This document shows, in pieces, positions 18,266 through 26,357 of a stretch of DNA of 64,000 nucleotides. The notes under the pieces were generated by a model, which made no database searches, had not been told where the DNA came from, and saw only the letters and a list, made by a program, of their open reading frames with translations. The translations under genes and the position numbers were made by a program. Numbering within the stretch: position 1 is the first letter of the stretch; every line of letters starts with the position of its first letter. The DNA comes from Candidatus Proelusimicrobium volucris (GTDB lineage Bacteria > Elusimicrobiota > Elusimicrobia > Elusimicrobiales > Elusimicrobiaceae): assembly GCA_944324665.1 (NCBI GenBank), contig CALUXD010000002.1, forward strand, positions 582,989 to 646,988. The letters are read 5' to 3'.

Positions 18266-19369
18266 CTATTGCGCCACTATCGTACTCTTTACTGACTGAC
18301 CGTTGCTTACCTTCTGCACGCCCGATATTACTATCTTCTCGCCCGGTTCTATACCGGAATTTACTATGTAATTGTCTTCGTAGCTCTCTCCCAAGCTGAC
18401 ATACCTTTGCTGCGCTACGTTATCATCATCAACAACCATTACATACTTGCCGTTAGAATCCTGCGCCACCGCCACTTGCGGGACCAACAAAGTTTCCTCC
18501 AAGCCGGAGGGAGATACCAATATCGTTATCAAATTGCCAGGCACCAAAAGCCAATCGGGATTATCATATTCAGCATACATTGAAATCGTAGCCGTTTCCG
18601 GGTTCATTTCATTATCCTGATATATCTTGGGCGTTTTGGCGTCTATTATCTGCCCATTGGCGAGCAAAAACTGTACATTGGTTTTATTTTCACCGTCTTC
18701 GCCGATATACTTCAAACTTTCAAGACGTTCCTTATCCGTCAAGGAAAAACTTATCCTTACCGGATTTATCTGCACTATGCGCGCCAAACTTGACGTCGAA
18801 CTATCGACATAATTGCCCTTGGTTATCAAACTCTTGCCTATCTTGCCCGATATTGGGGCCTTTATTTCGCTGTGTTCCAAATCTATTGAGGCCAATTCCA
18901 AATTCGCTTTTGCCTGTTCCAAGGCCGTTTGCGCCACTTCCAATTCCGCCGCGGGCAGCATTTTGTCTTTATACAGAGAATACTGCCTGTCATAATCGTT
19001 CTGCGCCTGCGAAAGCGTAGCCTTTGCGCTGGCTACATTGGCTTTGTATTTGCGCTGTTCTATTCTAAATAAGGTATCCCCCTCTTTAACGAAAGAACCG
19101 TCTTCAAAGAGGACTTCCTCTATATACCCCGAAACCTGCGGCCTGATGTCTACCGCGTTCATCGCTTCCACTCGGGCTATATACTTCTTGGCGGGCGCAA
19201 TGTTCTTTTTCTCCGCGCGCTTTACCGTTACGTATACGTCGCCTTGCCCCATCGGCATTACGGCGGCGCTCTTCTGCGAAAATTCCTTCCCCAAAAAGTA
19301 GCCGCCAGCCAAAGCCGCCAATATGAGTACCGCGGCTATTATATTATCCTTTTTTATCTTTTTGCTCAT
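18266..19369 (-). CDS. RND efflux periplasmic adaptor (membrane fusion protein), AcrA-like
   Basis: 367 residues with an N-terminal membrane anchor (about 9-27), a barrel-sandwich half (VDIRPQVSGYIEEVLFEDG), a helical hairpin (SQAQNDYDRQYSLYKDK) and the returning lipoyl half (HSEIKAPISGKIGKS). It bridges the inner-membrane pump and the outer-membrane channel. It lies 13 nt upstream of the RND gene and 1 nt after the OMF gene, so the three are stoichiometrically coupled. It lacks a lipobox, so the anchor is probably an uncleaved helix. Confidence 0.93.
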   Translation of the reverse strand: MSKKIKKDNIIAAVLILAALAGGYFLGKEFSQKSAAVMPMGQGDVYVTVKRAEKKNIAPAKKYIARVEAMNAVDIRPQVSGYIEEVLFEDGSFVKEGDTLFRIEQRKYKANVASAKATLSQAQNDYDRQYSLYKDKMLPAAELEVAQTALEQAKANLELASIDLEHSEIKAPISGKIGKSLITKGNYVDSSTSSLARIVQINPVRISFSLTDKERLESLKYIGEDGENKTNVQFLLANGQIIDAKTPKIYQDNEMNPETATISMYAEYDNPDWLLVPGNLITILVSPSGLEETLLVPQVAVAQDSNGKYVMVVDDDNVAQQRYVSLGESYEDNYIVNSGIEPGEKIVISGVQKVSNGQSVKSTIVAQ

Positions 19370-19370
19370 C

Positions 19371-20708
19371 TTAGAATCTCCCTATCGCTCTGTATAAATC
19401 CGCTTTGCTTATCAAAAGCCCGTAAAACGCGTTGACCAACCCCTGTCTGGCGTCGGCCAACTGCGAGTTCGCCATAAGCAAATTGAGTATGTCTATCTTA
19501 CCCACCTCGTAATAACGGAACGCCACGCGCTCGTTTTCTTCCGCCGTGGCGAGAATCTGTTTGCTTATCTCATAGGATTTTACCGCCGTATTATAGTTCT
19601 GATAATAAGACCATACTTCGTTTAAAACGCTTATCTTTGTGTCTTCCAAACTCTCCTTGGATTGCTCATATTCATACTTGGCTTTGCTTACGGAATACGA
19701 TGTGTTAAAACCGCTGAATATAGGCCAAGATAATTTAAGCCCCACGGAGCTGCCCCGCTTATAGGGCAAATCGCGCTTCCAGTTATCGTCGTAAGAGCCT
19801 TGCGCCACCGCGGAAAGGCTGGGCAAACCGCTTGAACGGGCGGAAGTTATACCCGCTTTGCCCGCGTCAACGTCACTTTGCTTCTGTTTGATTTCAGGCC
19901 GGTTCTTTAAGGCAAAATTCATTAACTCTTTTATATCGTTGCCCGATTCTAATTCTATTACAGCGTCGTCGGCAGACATCTTTTTAAGCTTAAGCGGAGT
20001 ATCGGGCGGCAAATTCAACAGTACGGCCAAATTGCCCTCGTTCTGTTTTAAAGTATTTTCCGCTTCCGTTACGCTTAAGACGCTTTGCTCGTAAGTGGTT
20101 TTGGCCTGCAATTTGTCCACCAAAGATACCATGCCAAGTTCATAGCGCTTGGAGGATTCCTCAAAAGATTTGCGGTAGGTCTTCATTGTGGACTGCGCAC
20201 TCTCCAAAGAAGCCTGCGCCCCCAATACCCTAAGATAAGCGCTGTGCACCTTTAATACTGTTTCCTGCAAAGAAGCGTCATAGGCGTGTTCGGCGCTGGT
20301 CAAATACGCTTTGTTCAGCTTAATGTTGGAAGACCGCCCGCCGAAATCATATATAAGCCAGCTTAAAGCCACCCCTGCGGAGTAAGGCTCGTTTTGGACG
20401 GAGTCTTTATCTTCCTCCATCTCTCCCGTTAAAGATCCTTCACCGTTGACCTCTATACTCGGCAAATAGCCGGACTTAGCCGCGCCCAATGCCGCTTCCT
20501 TGGCTTTTAACGCCATATAATCCGCGCTTAACGCTGGATTATTGCATATCGCCACGGCGGTTAAATCCTCCAAGGTAAGGTCTTCCGCGGTTATATCCAC
20601 ACCGCTGCATTCCTGCGGCGGTTCGTTCTTATACACGCCGAAGATATCCCAGCCGTTTACCCCTATCGATAACATCAGCATGGCCGAAATAATTATGTAT
20701 TTCCTCAT
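19371..20708 (-). CDS. TolC-family outer-membrane efflux channel
   Basis: 445 residues with a signal peptide (about 1-19). The body shows the OMF duplication: two coiled-coil halves (ALKAKEAALGAAKSGYLPSI and MNFALKNRPEIKQKQSDV) and LSWPIFSGF-type strands near each membrane segment. It forms the trimeric exit duct for the AcrAB-like pair. Its start overlaps the end of tetR by 4 nt and has a good AAGGAG ribosome site. An unpaired Cys at the mature N-terminal region (PPQECSG) is present but not in a lipobox context. Confidence 0.93.
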   Translation of the reverse strand: MRKYIIISAMLMLSIGVNGWDIFGVYKNEPPQECSGVDITAEDLTLEDLTAVAICNNPALSADYMALKAKEAALGAAKSGYLPSIEVNGEGSLTGEMEEDKDSVQNEPYSAGVALSWLIYDFGGRSSNIKLNKAYLTSAEHAYDASLQETVLKVHSAYLRVLGAQASLESAQSTMKTYRKSFEESSKRYELGMVSLVDKLQAKTTYEQSVLSVTEAENTLKQNEGNLAVLLNLPPDTPLKLKKMSADDAVIELESGNDIKELMNFALKNRPEIKQKQSDVDAGKAGITSARSSGLPSLSAVAQGSYDDNWKRDLPYKRGSSVGLKLSWPIFSGFNTSYSVSKAKYEYEQSKESLEDTKISVLNEVWSYYQNYNTAVKSYEISKQILATAEENERVAFRYYEVGKIDILNLLMANSQLADARQGLVNAFYGLLISKADLYRAIGRF

Positions 20709-21352
20709 TTTCGCTCCTTTTTATACTCGTTTAAAATCGCTTTGGTATTTCTCTCCACCAATTCCTTGGCCGTTTGTATTATATATTCATCAGGTTCTTT
20801 CTTGGATAAAATCTTCATAAATTTATCTTTCTCGTGCCATAAACCTATCGTCGGCGCAAATATCATATGCGAAAGCAATGCCGTTTTGGCGTCGTCCGCT
20901 TTCAGGCCCGTTATCTTGCTTACGCATTTTAATATTATCTCGTTGGAAGGAGATATTATATTCTCGCGAAAGCGCTTGTTGTATTTGCTGGGATAAAAAT
21001 TCTCCCGCAATAGAAACAGCGCCACATATTTATTTTTGGGCATAAAATCAAAATCTATAAAATCCCGCAATACCCGCAAAAGCCTTTCCTCCGCCTGAGG
21101 CGCCGTCAAATCTTCTATCCCCTCGGAATACTCCTTAAAATGCAGGACGGATTTGGTTTCAGCTTTCATAAAGTCGATAACATAGTCGACAACCGCCTCG
21201 TACAAGCCTTCTTTCCCGCCGAAATAATAGCTTATCGCGTGAATGTTTACCCCTGCTTTGCGTACTATCTCTCGCGTGGATACACCGTCCATGCCTCTAA
21301 GCGCGAACAGTTCAAAAGCCGTCTTCAAAAGTTTATTTTTGGAATCTTTCAT
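20705..21352 (-). CDS. TetR-family repressor of the efflux operon (CecR-like)
   Basis: 216 residues from the ATG at 21352; a longer frame to 21418 adds a hydrophobic stretch unlike any TetR N-terminus and crosses the promoter. The N-terminal helix-turn-helix (GVSTREIVRKAGVNIHAISYYFGGKEGLYEAV) is typical. The C-terminal ligand domain (LLRENFYPSKYNKRF...NEIILKCVSKITGL) resembles the CecR/DUF1956 group. As the first gene of the operon it is probably autoregulated through the palindrome at 21409-21436. The inducing ligand is not predictable from sequence. Confidence 0.9.
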   Translation of the reverse strand: MKDSKNKLLKTAFELFALRGMDGVSTREIVRKAGVNIHAISYYFGGKEGLYEAVVDYVIDFMKAETKSVLHFKEYSEGIEDLTAPQAEERLLRVLRDFIDFDFMPKNKYVALFLLRENFYPSKYNKRFRENIISPSNEIILKCVSKITGLKADDAKTALLSHMIFAPTIGLWHEKDKFMKILSKKEPDEYIIQTAKELVERNTKAILNEYKKERK

Positions 21353-21389
21353 TCTCGTACCGATTTTTCCATTTTTGGCCGACAAAAAT

Positions 21390-21418
21390 AATATAACAAA
21401 AAATCGGCATAAAATCAA
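21390..21418 (-). promoter_or_regulatory. promoter of the tetR-efflux operon
   Basis: On the minus strand TTGATT (21413-21418), a 17-bp spacer and TATATT (21390-21395). The -35 element lies inside the operator palindrome, so repressor binding would block polymerase. Confidence 0.65.
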
Positions 21419-21436
21419 TCAAACGATTGATTTTAT
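21409..21436. promoter_or_regulatory. TetR operator: perfect 12-bp inverted repeat
   Basis: ATAAAATCAATC, a 4-bp spacer AAAC, then GATTGATTTTAT. Both arms match exactly. The site lies about 60 bp upstream of tetR and overlaps the -35 box, the expected position for autorepression. Confidence 0.8.
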
Positions 21437-21461
21437 CTCGAGTTTTTCCCAACTGCGGCGC

Positions 21462-21496
21462 AAAAAAATGCCCGTCCAAATACAGGCCGGGCATTT
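21462..21496 (-). terminator. intrinsic terminator of the 21.5-kb pilin gene
   Basis: AAATGCCCG / CGGGCATTT arms followed by a run of seven T on the minus strand. Confidence 0.85.
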
Positions 21497-21521
21497 AGAG
21501 CAAAAATTTAAAAATATTAAG

Positions 21522-21971
21522 CTAATCTCCGCCCGCACCGCCTTTTGATACTTTAAGATTATCGCATATCGATACGCCCGTTTCCGTACACGTCGTTATG
21601 CCCGTTATGTAATTTTGAGAAAGAACATAGCTCTCGCCAGCGCCTATTACGCGAGTGGCTACCACAGAGTCTTCGCCAAGGACTATCGTAAAATTATTCG
21701 TCCTCAAGCTTGTACCAGACGCGGCCGTCCCGTCAATATTGTTAAGAGTAATATCCAATACGGCGTAATCGTCGCTGTAAACATTGTTAGGCGTGCCAAA
21801 ACGATACCGTTCCTGCGCCTGTCTGATACTCCCTATTAACGAAAGAGCTTCGCCCGCTTTTGAGCGCTCCACCGCCTTAAAATACTGCGGCAGCGCCACA
21901 GCGGCCAATATGCCTATTATCAGAACCACGACCAACAGTTCTATTAAAGTAAACCCTTTTGTATTCAACAT
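21522..21971 (-). CDS. type IV pilin-like protein
   Basis: 149 residues. A short prepilin leader MLNTKG is cut before Phe7; the mature protein has the conserved Glu5 (FTLIE) and the long hydrophobic N-terminal helix. The tail is a small Thr/Ser/Asn-rich beta domain with two Cys near the C-terminus (TTCTETGVSICDN) that probably form the D-region disulphide. It would be processed by a PilD-type peptidase and assembled by a machine encoded elsewhere. It differs from the other pilins here in lacking the AAAMERARL segment. Monocistronic, with its own terminator. Confidence 0.88.
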   Translation of the reverse strand: MLNTKGFTLIELLVVVLIIGILAAVALPQYFKAVERSKAGEALSLIGSIRQAQERYRFGTPNNVYSDDYAVLDITLNNIDGTAASGTSLRTNNFTIVLGEDSVVATRVIGAGESYVLSQNYITGITTCTETGVSICDNLKVSKGGAGGD

Positions 21972-22121
21972 ATATTCTATCCCTATAATAATAGAAAGTT
22001 ATATCTTCAGCATTACCCGTGCTATTTCTTAAGCATACATACTTTATAGTAAAAAATCAACAAATTGAATTTATATTTATACTGCTGTTTTATCCGCATG
22101 AATTTTAACATTCCGTAACTC

Positions 22122-22150
22122 TTGCATTTGTCCGCTTATATAGTTATACT
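22122..22150 (+). promoter_or_regulatory. promoter of the BSH-like gene
   Basis: TTGCAT (22122-22127), a 17-bp spacer, then TATACT (22145-22150). The expected start is near 22157, leaving a roughly 20-nt leader that contains an AGGGGG ribosome site. Confidence 0.7.
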
Positions 22151-22177
22151 TGTCTTAGTTTGTAACAGGGGGTTACA

Positions 22178-23278
22178 ATGATAAAAAATAAATTATTGTC
22201 TTATGCGCTTATAGCCGCATTAATCATGCCGCAAAGCCTTTGGGCCTGCACCGGCATAGAACTTAAAACCGAAGACGGCAAGTTCCTCTCCGCAAGAAGC
22301 ATAGAATGGGGCGCTTATGAACTTAAAAGCAATCTCGTGCTTATGCCTAGCGGCGTAAAATTCCAGGCTTATACTTCTCTGGGGGAACAAAACGGACACA
22401 AATGGACGGGGAAATACGGTTTTGTCGGCATATCGCTGGTTTATGATACCTATATCGGCGAGGGTATGAACGAAGCCGGCCTCAATGCGGGTATGTTCTA
22501 TTTCCCAGGGTACGGTTCTTTGGCGAAATACGAAAAGAGAAAAAATTCCAAATCGCTTATAGACATGAACCTCACCACTTGGATTTTAAGCAATTTCGCC
22601 ACCGTGGAAGAAGTTAAGAAAAATATTGATAAAATAATAGTAGTTCCCGTAGGATACGACAAAAACGGCAATCCTCTGCCTACCGCGCACTGGCGCGTTA
22701 CCGATGCACAGGGCGGGAGCATAGTAATAGAAATAACCGACGGCGGAAAAGTCAATGTATATGACAATAAAGTCGGCGTACTGACAAATTCCCCCCAATT
22801 CCCGTGGCAGGTGACAAATCTTAATAATTACGTAAACTTAAAACCCGGTACAGCCAAAGGATTTGGGGCAAACGGCATACAGATAAAGTCATTCGGGGCG
22901 ACATCTTCGCTTTTGGGGCTGCCCGGTGATTATACGCCGCCTTCCCGCTTCGTAAGGGCTTTCTTCGCGATAAACACCGCACCTAAAATGCCCAATGCCG
23001 AAAAGGGAATAAGGCAAGCTTTTCAGATCTTAAAAGGTTTTACGATACCCATAGGAATGGAATTTGCGCCCGGCGAAAAAGTACCAAATATCCCCAGCGC
23101 AACCCAATGGACCGCTTTGAGCAATTTGTCGGATAGAGAATTCTACTACAACACTATGTACAACCCGCTGGTAAGAAAAGTAGACTTGAAAAAAATAGAC
23201 TTTGAAACCGCGCAAAAAACGGTATTCCCGCTGGAAACCCAGCTTGAGCCGGTATTTAAGGAAATATACTTTAATTGA
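22178..23278 (+). CDS. periplasmic choloylglycine hydrolase / penicillin V acylase family enzyme (BSH-like)
   Basis: 366 residues. A signal peptide ends LWA, leaving Cys24 as the N-terminal nucleophile, as required for this Ntn-hydrolase family. The following ARSIEWGA block has the Arg of the active site and is the form typical of Gram-negative BSH/PVA enzymes. TNSPQFPWQVTNLNNYVNL and LPGDYTPPSRFVRA are further family motifs. Substrates may be conjugated bile salts, penicillin V or acyl-homoserine lactones; sequence alone does not decide. The gene is monocistronic with its own promoter and terminator and suggests life in a bile-exposed gut. Confidence 0.88.
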   Translation: MIKNKLLSYALIAALIMPQSLWACTGIELKTEDGKFLSARSIEWGAYELKSNLVLMPSGVKFQAYTSLGEQNGHKWTGKYGFVGISLVYDTYIGEGMNEAGLNAGMFYFPGYGSLAKYEKRKNSKSLIDMNLTTWILSNFATVEEVKKNIDKIIVVPVGYDKNGNPLPTAHWRVTDAQGGSIVIEITDGGKVNVYDNKVGVLTNSPQFPWQVTNLNNYVNLKPGTAKGFGANGIQIKSFGATSSLLGLPGDYTPPSRFVRAFFAINTAPKMPNAEKGIRQAFQILKGFTIPIGMEFAPGEKVPNIPSATQWTALSNLSDREFYYNTMYNPLVRKVDLKKIDFETAQKTVFPLETQLEPVFKEIYFN

Positions 23279-23306
23279 AGTTAGAACGACTGTGAAAATC
23301 TATTAA

Positions 23307-23339
23307 AATATCCCCCCTTTTTGCGGGGGATATTTTTTA
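23307..23339 (+). terminator. intrinsic terminator of the BSH-like gene
   Basis: AATATCCCCC / GGGGGATATT arms followed by a T run. Confidence 0.88.
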
Positions 23340-23412
23340 TATATTTGTTTTTTGGGAAAAATGGCGTAAACTTTTTATGTAAACCAAAAAGCAGTAAAGG
23401 AGGGTGTTCTTT

Positions 23413-24489
23413 ATGGAAAGAAAATTGAGGGTTGCCCAATACGGCTGCGGGAAAATGTCGGTATACTCCATGCGCTACGTCTATGAGAAAGGGGCCGAAA
23501 TAGTAGCCGCTTTCGACATCAACCCCGAAGTTATCGGAAAAGATATCGGCGAGATAGCCGACATCGGCAAGAAAGGCGTCAAAGTAAGCGACGCGAAAAA
23601 AGCAGGCGAAATACTAAAAGAAATCAAACCCGACATCTGTATTATAACCACGCAAAGCCTCTTCAGCGATTTATACGAGCCTTTCAAAGTATGCGCACAA
23701 AGCGGAGTAAACGCGATATCAACCTGTGAGGAAGCATTCTTCCCCTGGAATTCCTCCCCCAAACTAACAAAAGAATTAGACGAACTGGCAAAGCAAAACA
23801 ACTGCACGCTCTGCGGAAGCGGATACCAAGACGTATTCTGGGGATATTTGATAACCGTTCTTTCCGGAGCGACTCAAACAATAAAGAAAATAAAAGGCAA
23901 ATCCAGCTATAACGTGGAGGATTACGGCATAGCCCTAGCTAAAGCGCACGGCGCGGGGCTGGATTTGGATACTTTCGCAAAAGAAATATCCGCCTCTGAC
24001 AATATCAGCGAAGAACAACGCAATAAAATGATAGAAAACGGCACATTCCTGCCTTCGTATATGTGGAACGTAAACGGCTGGATGTGCGAAAAACTCGGCC
24101 TCACCATAACGGAACAAACGCAGAAAACAGTACCCCAAACACATAATGCTGAACTTAAAAGTTCTACCTTGAATATGACCATACCCGCGGGCCACGCCAC
24201 CGGTATGTCGGCCGTCGTAACTACAAAAACCAAAGAAGGCATAGTTTTGGAAACGGAATGTATCGGCAAAGTATACGCGCCCGACGAGTTTGATCAAAAC
24301 GACTGGACGATAGAAGGCGAACCTTCCACCAGGATAACGGTCAACCGTCCCGCCACTGTGGAGCTGACTTGCGCAACGATAGTCGGCCGCCTGCCCGACG
24401 TCATCAACGCGGAGCCGGGCTATATCACTACGGACAAAATGCCAGATCCCGTTTATCGTACCAAACCGCTTAACGAGTATGTAAAATAA
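23413..24489 (+). CDS. 2,4-diaminopentanoate dehydrogenase-like / DapB-fold oxidoreductase
   Basis: 358 residues from the ATG at 23413, which has a GGAGGG site 10 nt upstream; a GTG at 23404 is the alternative. The N-terminus is a Rossmann fold (VAQYGCGKMSVYSMRYV, then AAFDINPEVIGKDIGE) like dihydrodipicolinate reductase. Its length and C-terminal domain (GRLPDVINAEPGYITTDKMPDP) fit the 2,4-diaminopentanoate dehydrogenase group used in anaerobic ornithine fermentation. No other ornithine-pathway genes are nearby, so the substrate is inferred only from the family. Confidence 0.7.
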   Translation: MERKLRVAQYGCGKMSVYSMRYVYEKGAEIVAAFDINPEVIGKDIGEIADIGKKGVKVSDAKKAGEILKEIKPDICIITTQSLFSDLYEPFKVCAQSGVNAISTCEEAFFPWNSSPKLTKELDELAKQNNCTLCGSGYQDVFWGYLITVLSGATQTIKKIKGKSSYNVEDYGIALAKAHGAGLDLDTFAKEISASDNISEEQRNKMIENGTFLPSYMWNVNGWMCEKLGLTITEQTQKTVPQTHNAELKSSTLNMTIPAGHATGMSAVVTTKTKEGIVLETECIGKVYAPDEFDQNDWTIEGEPSTRITVNRPATVELTCATIVGRLPDVINAEPGYITTDKMPDPVYRTKPLNEYVK

Positions 24490-24508
24490 AGGATAGCTCA
24501 AACTTTAT

Positions 24509-24547
24509 CGGCGCCCGGATTTCTTAATACGGGCGCCGTTTTTATTT
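24509..24547 (+). terminator. intrinsic terminator of the dehydrogenase-like gene
   Basis: CGGCGCCCG / CGGGCGCCG arms, 12-nt loop, T-rich tail. Confidence 0.88.
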
Positions 24548-24638
24548 TGGATCTTCCCCAAATAGAAAATAATTGATATAATGAATATATAAACAAATTA
24601 TCCGACGGCGAGACAATATTTAAAAAAAAACAAAAAAC

Positions 24639-24667
24639 TTTACAAAATCGGATAATTATAATAAAAT
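24639..24667 (+). promoter_or_regulatory. promoter of tRNA-Asn
   Basis: TTTACA (24639-24644), exact 17-bp spacer, TAAAAT (24662-24667), ending 10 nt before the tRNA. It supports TAAAAT as a working -10 hexamer in this genome. Confidence 0.75.
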
Positions 24668-24677
24668 ATTTATGTAG

Positions 24678-24752
24678 TCCTCGGTAGCTCAATGGTGGAG
24701 CGATCGGCTGTTAACCGATAGGTTATAGGTTCGAGTCCTATCCGAGGAGCCA
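24678..24752 (+). tRNA. tRNA-Asn (GTT anticodon)
   Basis: All stems pair: acceptor TCCTCGG/CCGAGGA, D stem GCTC/GAGC, anticodon stem ATCGG/CCGAT with loop CTGTTAA, T stem ATAGG/CCTAT with TTCGAGT loop. Discriminator G is at 24749 and the 3' CCA is encoded (24750-24752). Confidence 0.97.
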
Positions 24753-24760
24753 GATTTCAA

Positions 24761-24789
24761 AAGCCCGTCATTACGGCGGGCTTTTTTAT
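24761..24789 (+). terminator. intrinsic terminator after tRNA-Asn
   Basis: AAGCCCG / CGGGCTT arms followed by a T run. Confidence 0.85.
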
Positions 24790-24880
24790 TTTCTTCTAAA
24801 AAGCCTCTTCCTTTCCTTATATAAAAAATACCGCGTGCCCAATTATAAGGCGCGCGGCATTTTTAAAGAAGCATACCCCT

Positions 24881-25546
24881 CTATTTGGCGGGAGTATAAT
24901 CCTCAAGTATTTCCGCTTTCTCAATTACAACCGGTTCTACGGGTACGTCGTCATGCGGGAAACGTCTGGTAGTAGGCACAACTTCTATCGAATCCACAAC
25001 CTCGCTGCCGCTTACCACTTTGCCAAATACCGCATAACCCCAGCCTTGTATCGTTTGGGATTTAAAGTTAAGGAAATCGTTATCATTGGTATTGATAAAG
25101 AATTGCGACGTCGCCGAGTCTGGATCTGAAGTACGTGCCATCGCTATGGTATATTTATTGTTTTTAAGACCGTTGTCGGCTTCGTTCATAATAGGAGCTC
25201 TGGTGGCGCGCTCCTTCATTTGGGCGTCCATTCCACCGCCTTGTATCATAAAATCCTTTATCACTCTGTGGAAAATCGTACCGTCATAATGGCCGTCTTT
25301 GACGTATTGTACAAAGTTTTCCGTAGTTTCGGGCGCATTTTTGGAGTCAAGTTCCAAAACTATATCGCCTTTATTGGTTTTTAAAAGTACGTACATTGTA
25401 TTCTCCTCCGCGTTATTATCCGCTTGTACCTGAGCCGCGGCCGGAATCTTTTCTTCCGCAGGCGCGACATTATCCTTTTTGGCACAAGCCGCCGTCATAA
25501 CGGCTATTAAAGAAAACGCAAAAATAAGTTTTATGGTTTTATGCAT
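24881..25546 (-). CDS. cyclophilin-type peptidyl-prolyl isomerase lipoprotein
   Basis: 221 residues from the ATG at 25546 (GGGAGG 5 nt upstream; an in-frame GTG two codons earlier overlaps this site). The lipoprotein signal ends MTAAC with Cys21 acylated. After an Ala/Glu-rich linker the cyclophilin domain begins at about residue 50: [27 protein letters not shown] with the catalytic Arg, [12 protein letters not shown] and a VFGKVVSG stretch. It would assist folding of exported proteins from a membrane-bound position. Monocistronic. Confidence 0.92.
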   Translation of the reverse strand: MHKTIKLIFAFSLIAVMTAACAKKDNVAPAEEKIPAAAQVQADNNAEENTMYVLLKTNKGDIVLELDSKNAPETTENFVQYVKDGHYDGTIFHRVIKDFMIQGGGMDAQMKERATRAPIMNEADNGLKNNKYTIAMARTSDPDSATSQFFINTNDNDFLNFKSQTIQGWGYAVFGKVVSGSEVVDSIEVVPTTRRFPHDDVPVEPVVIEKAEILEDYTPAK

Positions 25547-25647
25547 AGGCACCTCCCAATCATTTTATTATATATATTTTCCCCTTTTTATTTAATATTT
25601 TTATTAAAACCCACAGCATTATGGCAGATAAAAGGTAAAATATATTT

Positions 25648-26286
25648 ATGGAAGACGCTTTTACAAAGTTGTTAAAAGGATACAGGTCTTTTAGAGAAAA
25701 CTCCGCCTTAAGAAAGGAGTTCTTTCATGACTTGCATCTCGGACAGAATCCTCAGACGCTGGTAATATCCTGCTGTGATTCCAGAGTTGTACCCAATATC
25801 ATAATGCAGGCGGAACCGGGCGAAATGTTCATTACCCGCAATATAGCGGGCCTTGTCCCACCTTATGACACCAGCCACACTTCCTATCACGCGACAAGCG
25901 CCGCCATAGAATACGCCGTACTGCACCTTAAAGTAAAACATATCATAATAATGGGCCATAAAGGCTGCGGCGGCATAGCGGCTTTAATAGAACGTCAAAA
26001 TAAGGAGCATTCTCATACGGATTTTATCGATAAGTGGATGGAAATAGCAAAACCCGCTTTGGCCGCGGCCGAATCTTCGTACAAGAACTTGCCGTCCGAG
26101 CAAAAAGCCGAATTATGCGAACGGGAAGCCTTAAAAATATCCATAAAGAATCTTCTTACTTTTCCTTGCGTGGCGCAGGCCGCAGCAGAGAAGAAGTTAC
26201 AAATACACGCGATGATGTTCGATATAAAGGAATTTTCCTTAAGCCTTTACGATCCCGCCAAAGACGTTTTTGAGCTTATAAAATAA
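25648..26286 (+). CDS. beta-class carbonic anhydrase
   Basis: 212 residues. Zinc ligands are Cys42, His104 and Cys107 (SCCDSRVVPN and GHKGCGG), with the Asp44-Arg46 dyad that gates the active site. It interconverts CO2 and bicarbonate in the cytoplasm and probably supplies bicarbonate for carboxylations such as fatty acid synthesis. TAAAAT (25636-25641) ends 6 nt before the ATG and there is no ribosome site, so the transcript may be leaderless. Confidence 0.95.
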   Translation: MEDAFTKLLKGYRSFRENSALRKEFFHDLHLGQNPQTLVISCCDSRVVPNIIMQAEPGEMFITRNIAGLVPPYDTSHTSYHATSAAIEYAVLHLKVKHIIIMGHKGCGGIAALIERQNKEHSHTDFIDKWMEIAKPALAAAESSYKNLPSEQKAELCEREALKISIKNLLTFPCVAQAAAEKKLQIHAMMFDIKEFSLSLYDPAKDVFELIK

Positions 26287-26288
26287 AA

Positions 26289-26323
26289 GCCGCGCACGGA
26301 CAAACATAAAGTCCGAACGCGGC
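26289..26323. terminator. bidirectional hairpin between convergent genes
   Basis: GCCGCG and CGGAC on one side pair with GTCCG and CGCGGC on the other, with small symmetric internal loops. It has no strong T run, so it may act with the next hairpin. Confidence 0.5.
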
Positions 26324-26326
26324 AAG

Positions 26327-26357
26327 AAACGGTTATTTTAATATTAAAGCCGTTTTT
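26327..26357 (+). terminator. intrinsic terminator of the carbonic anhydrase gene
   Basis: AAACGG / CCGTTT arms followed by T residues, overlapping the stop codon of the convergent gene. Confidence 0.7.

Noticed and set aside
21353..21418. Longer TetR start at 21418
   Set aside because: The added residues are hydrophobic and unlike TetR N-termini, and the start would lie within the promoter and operator region.
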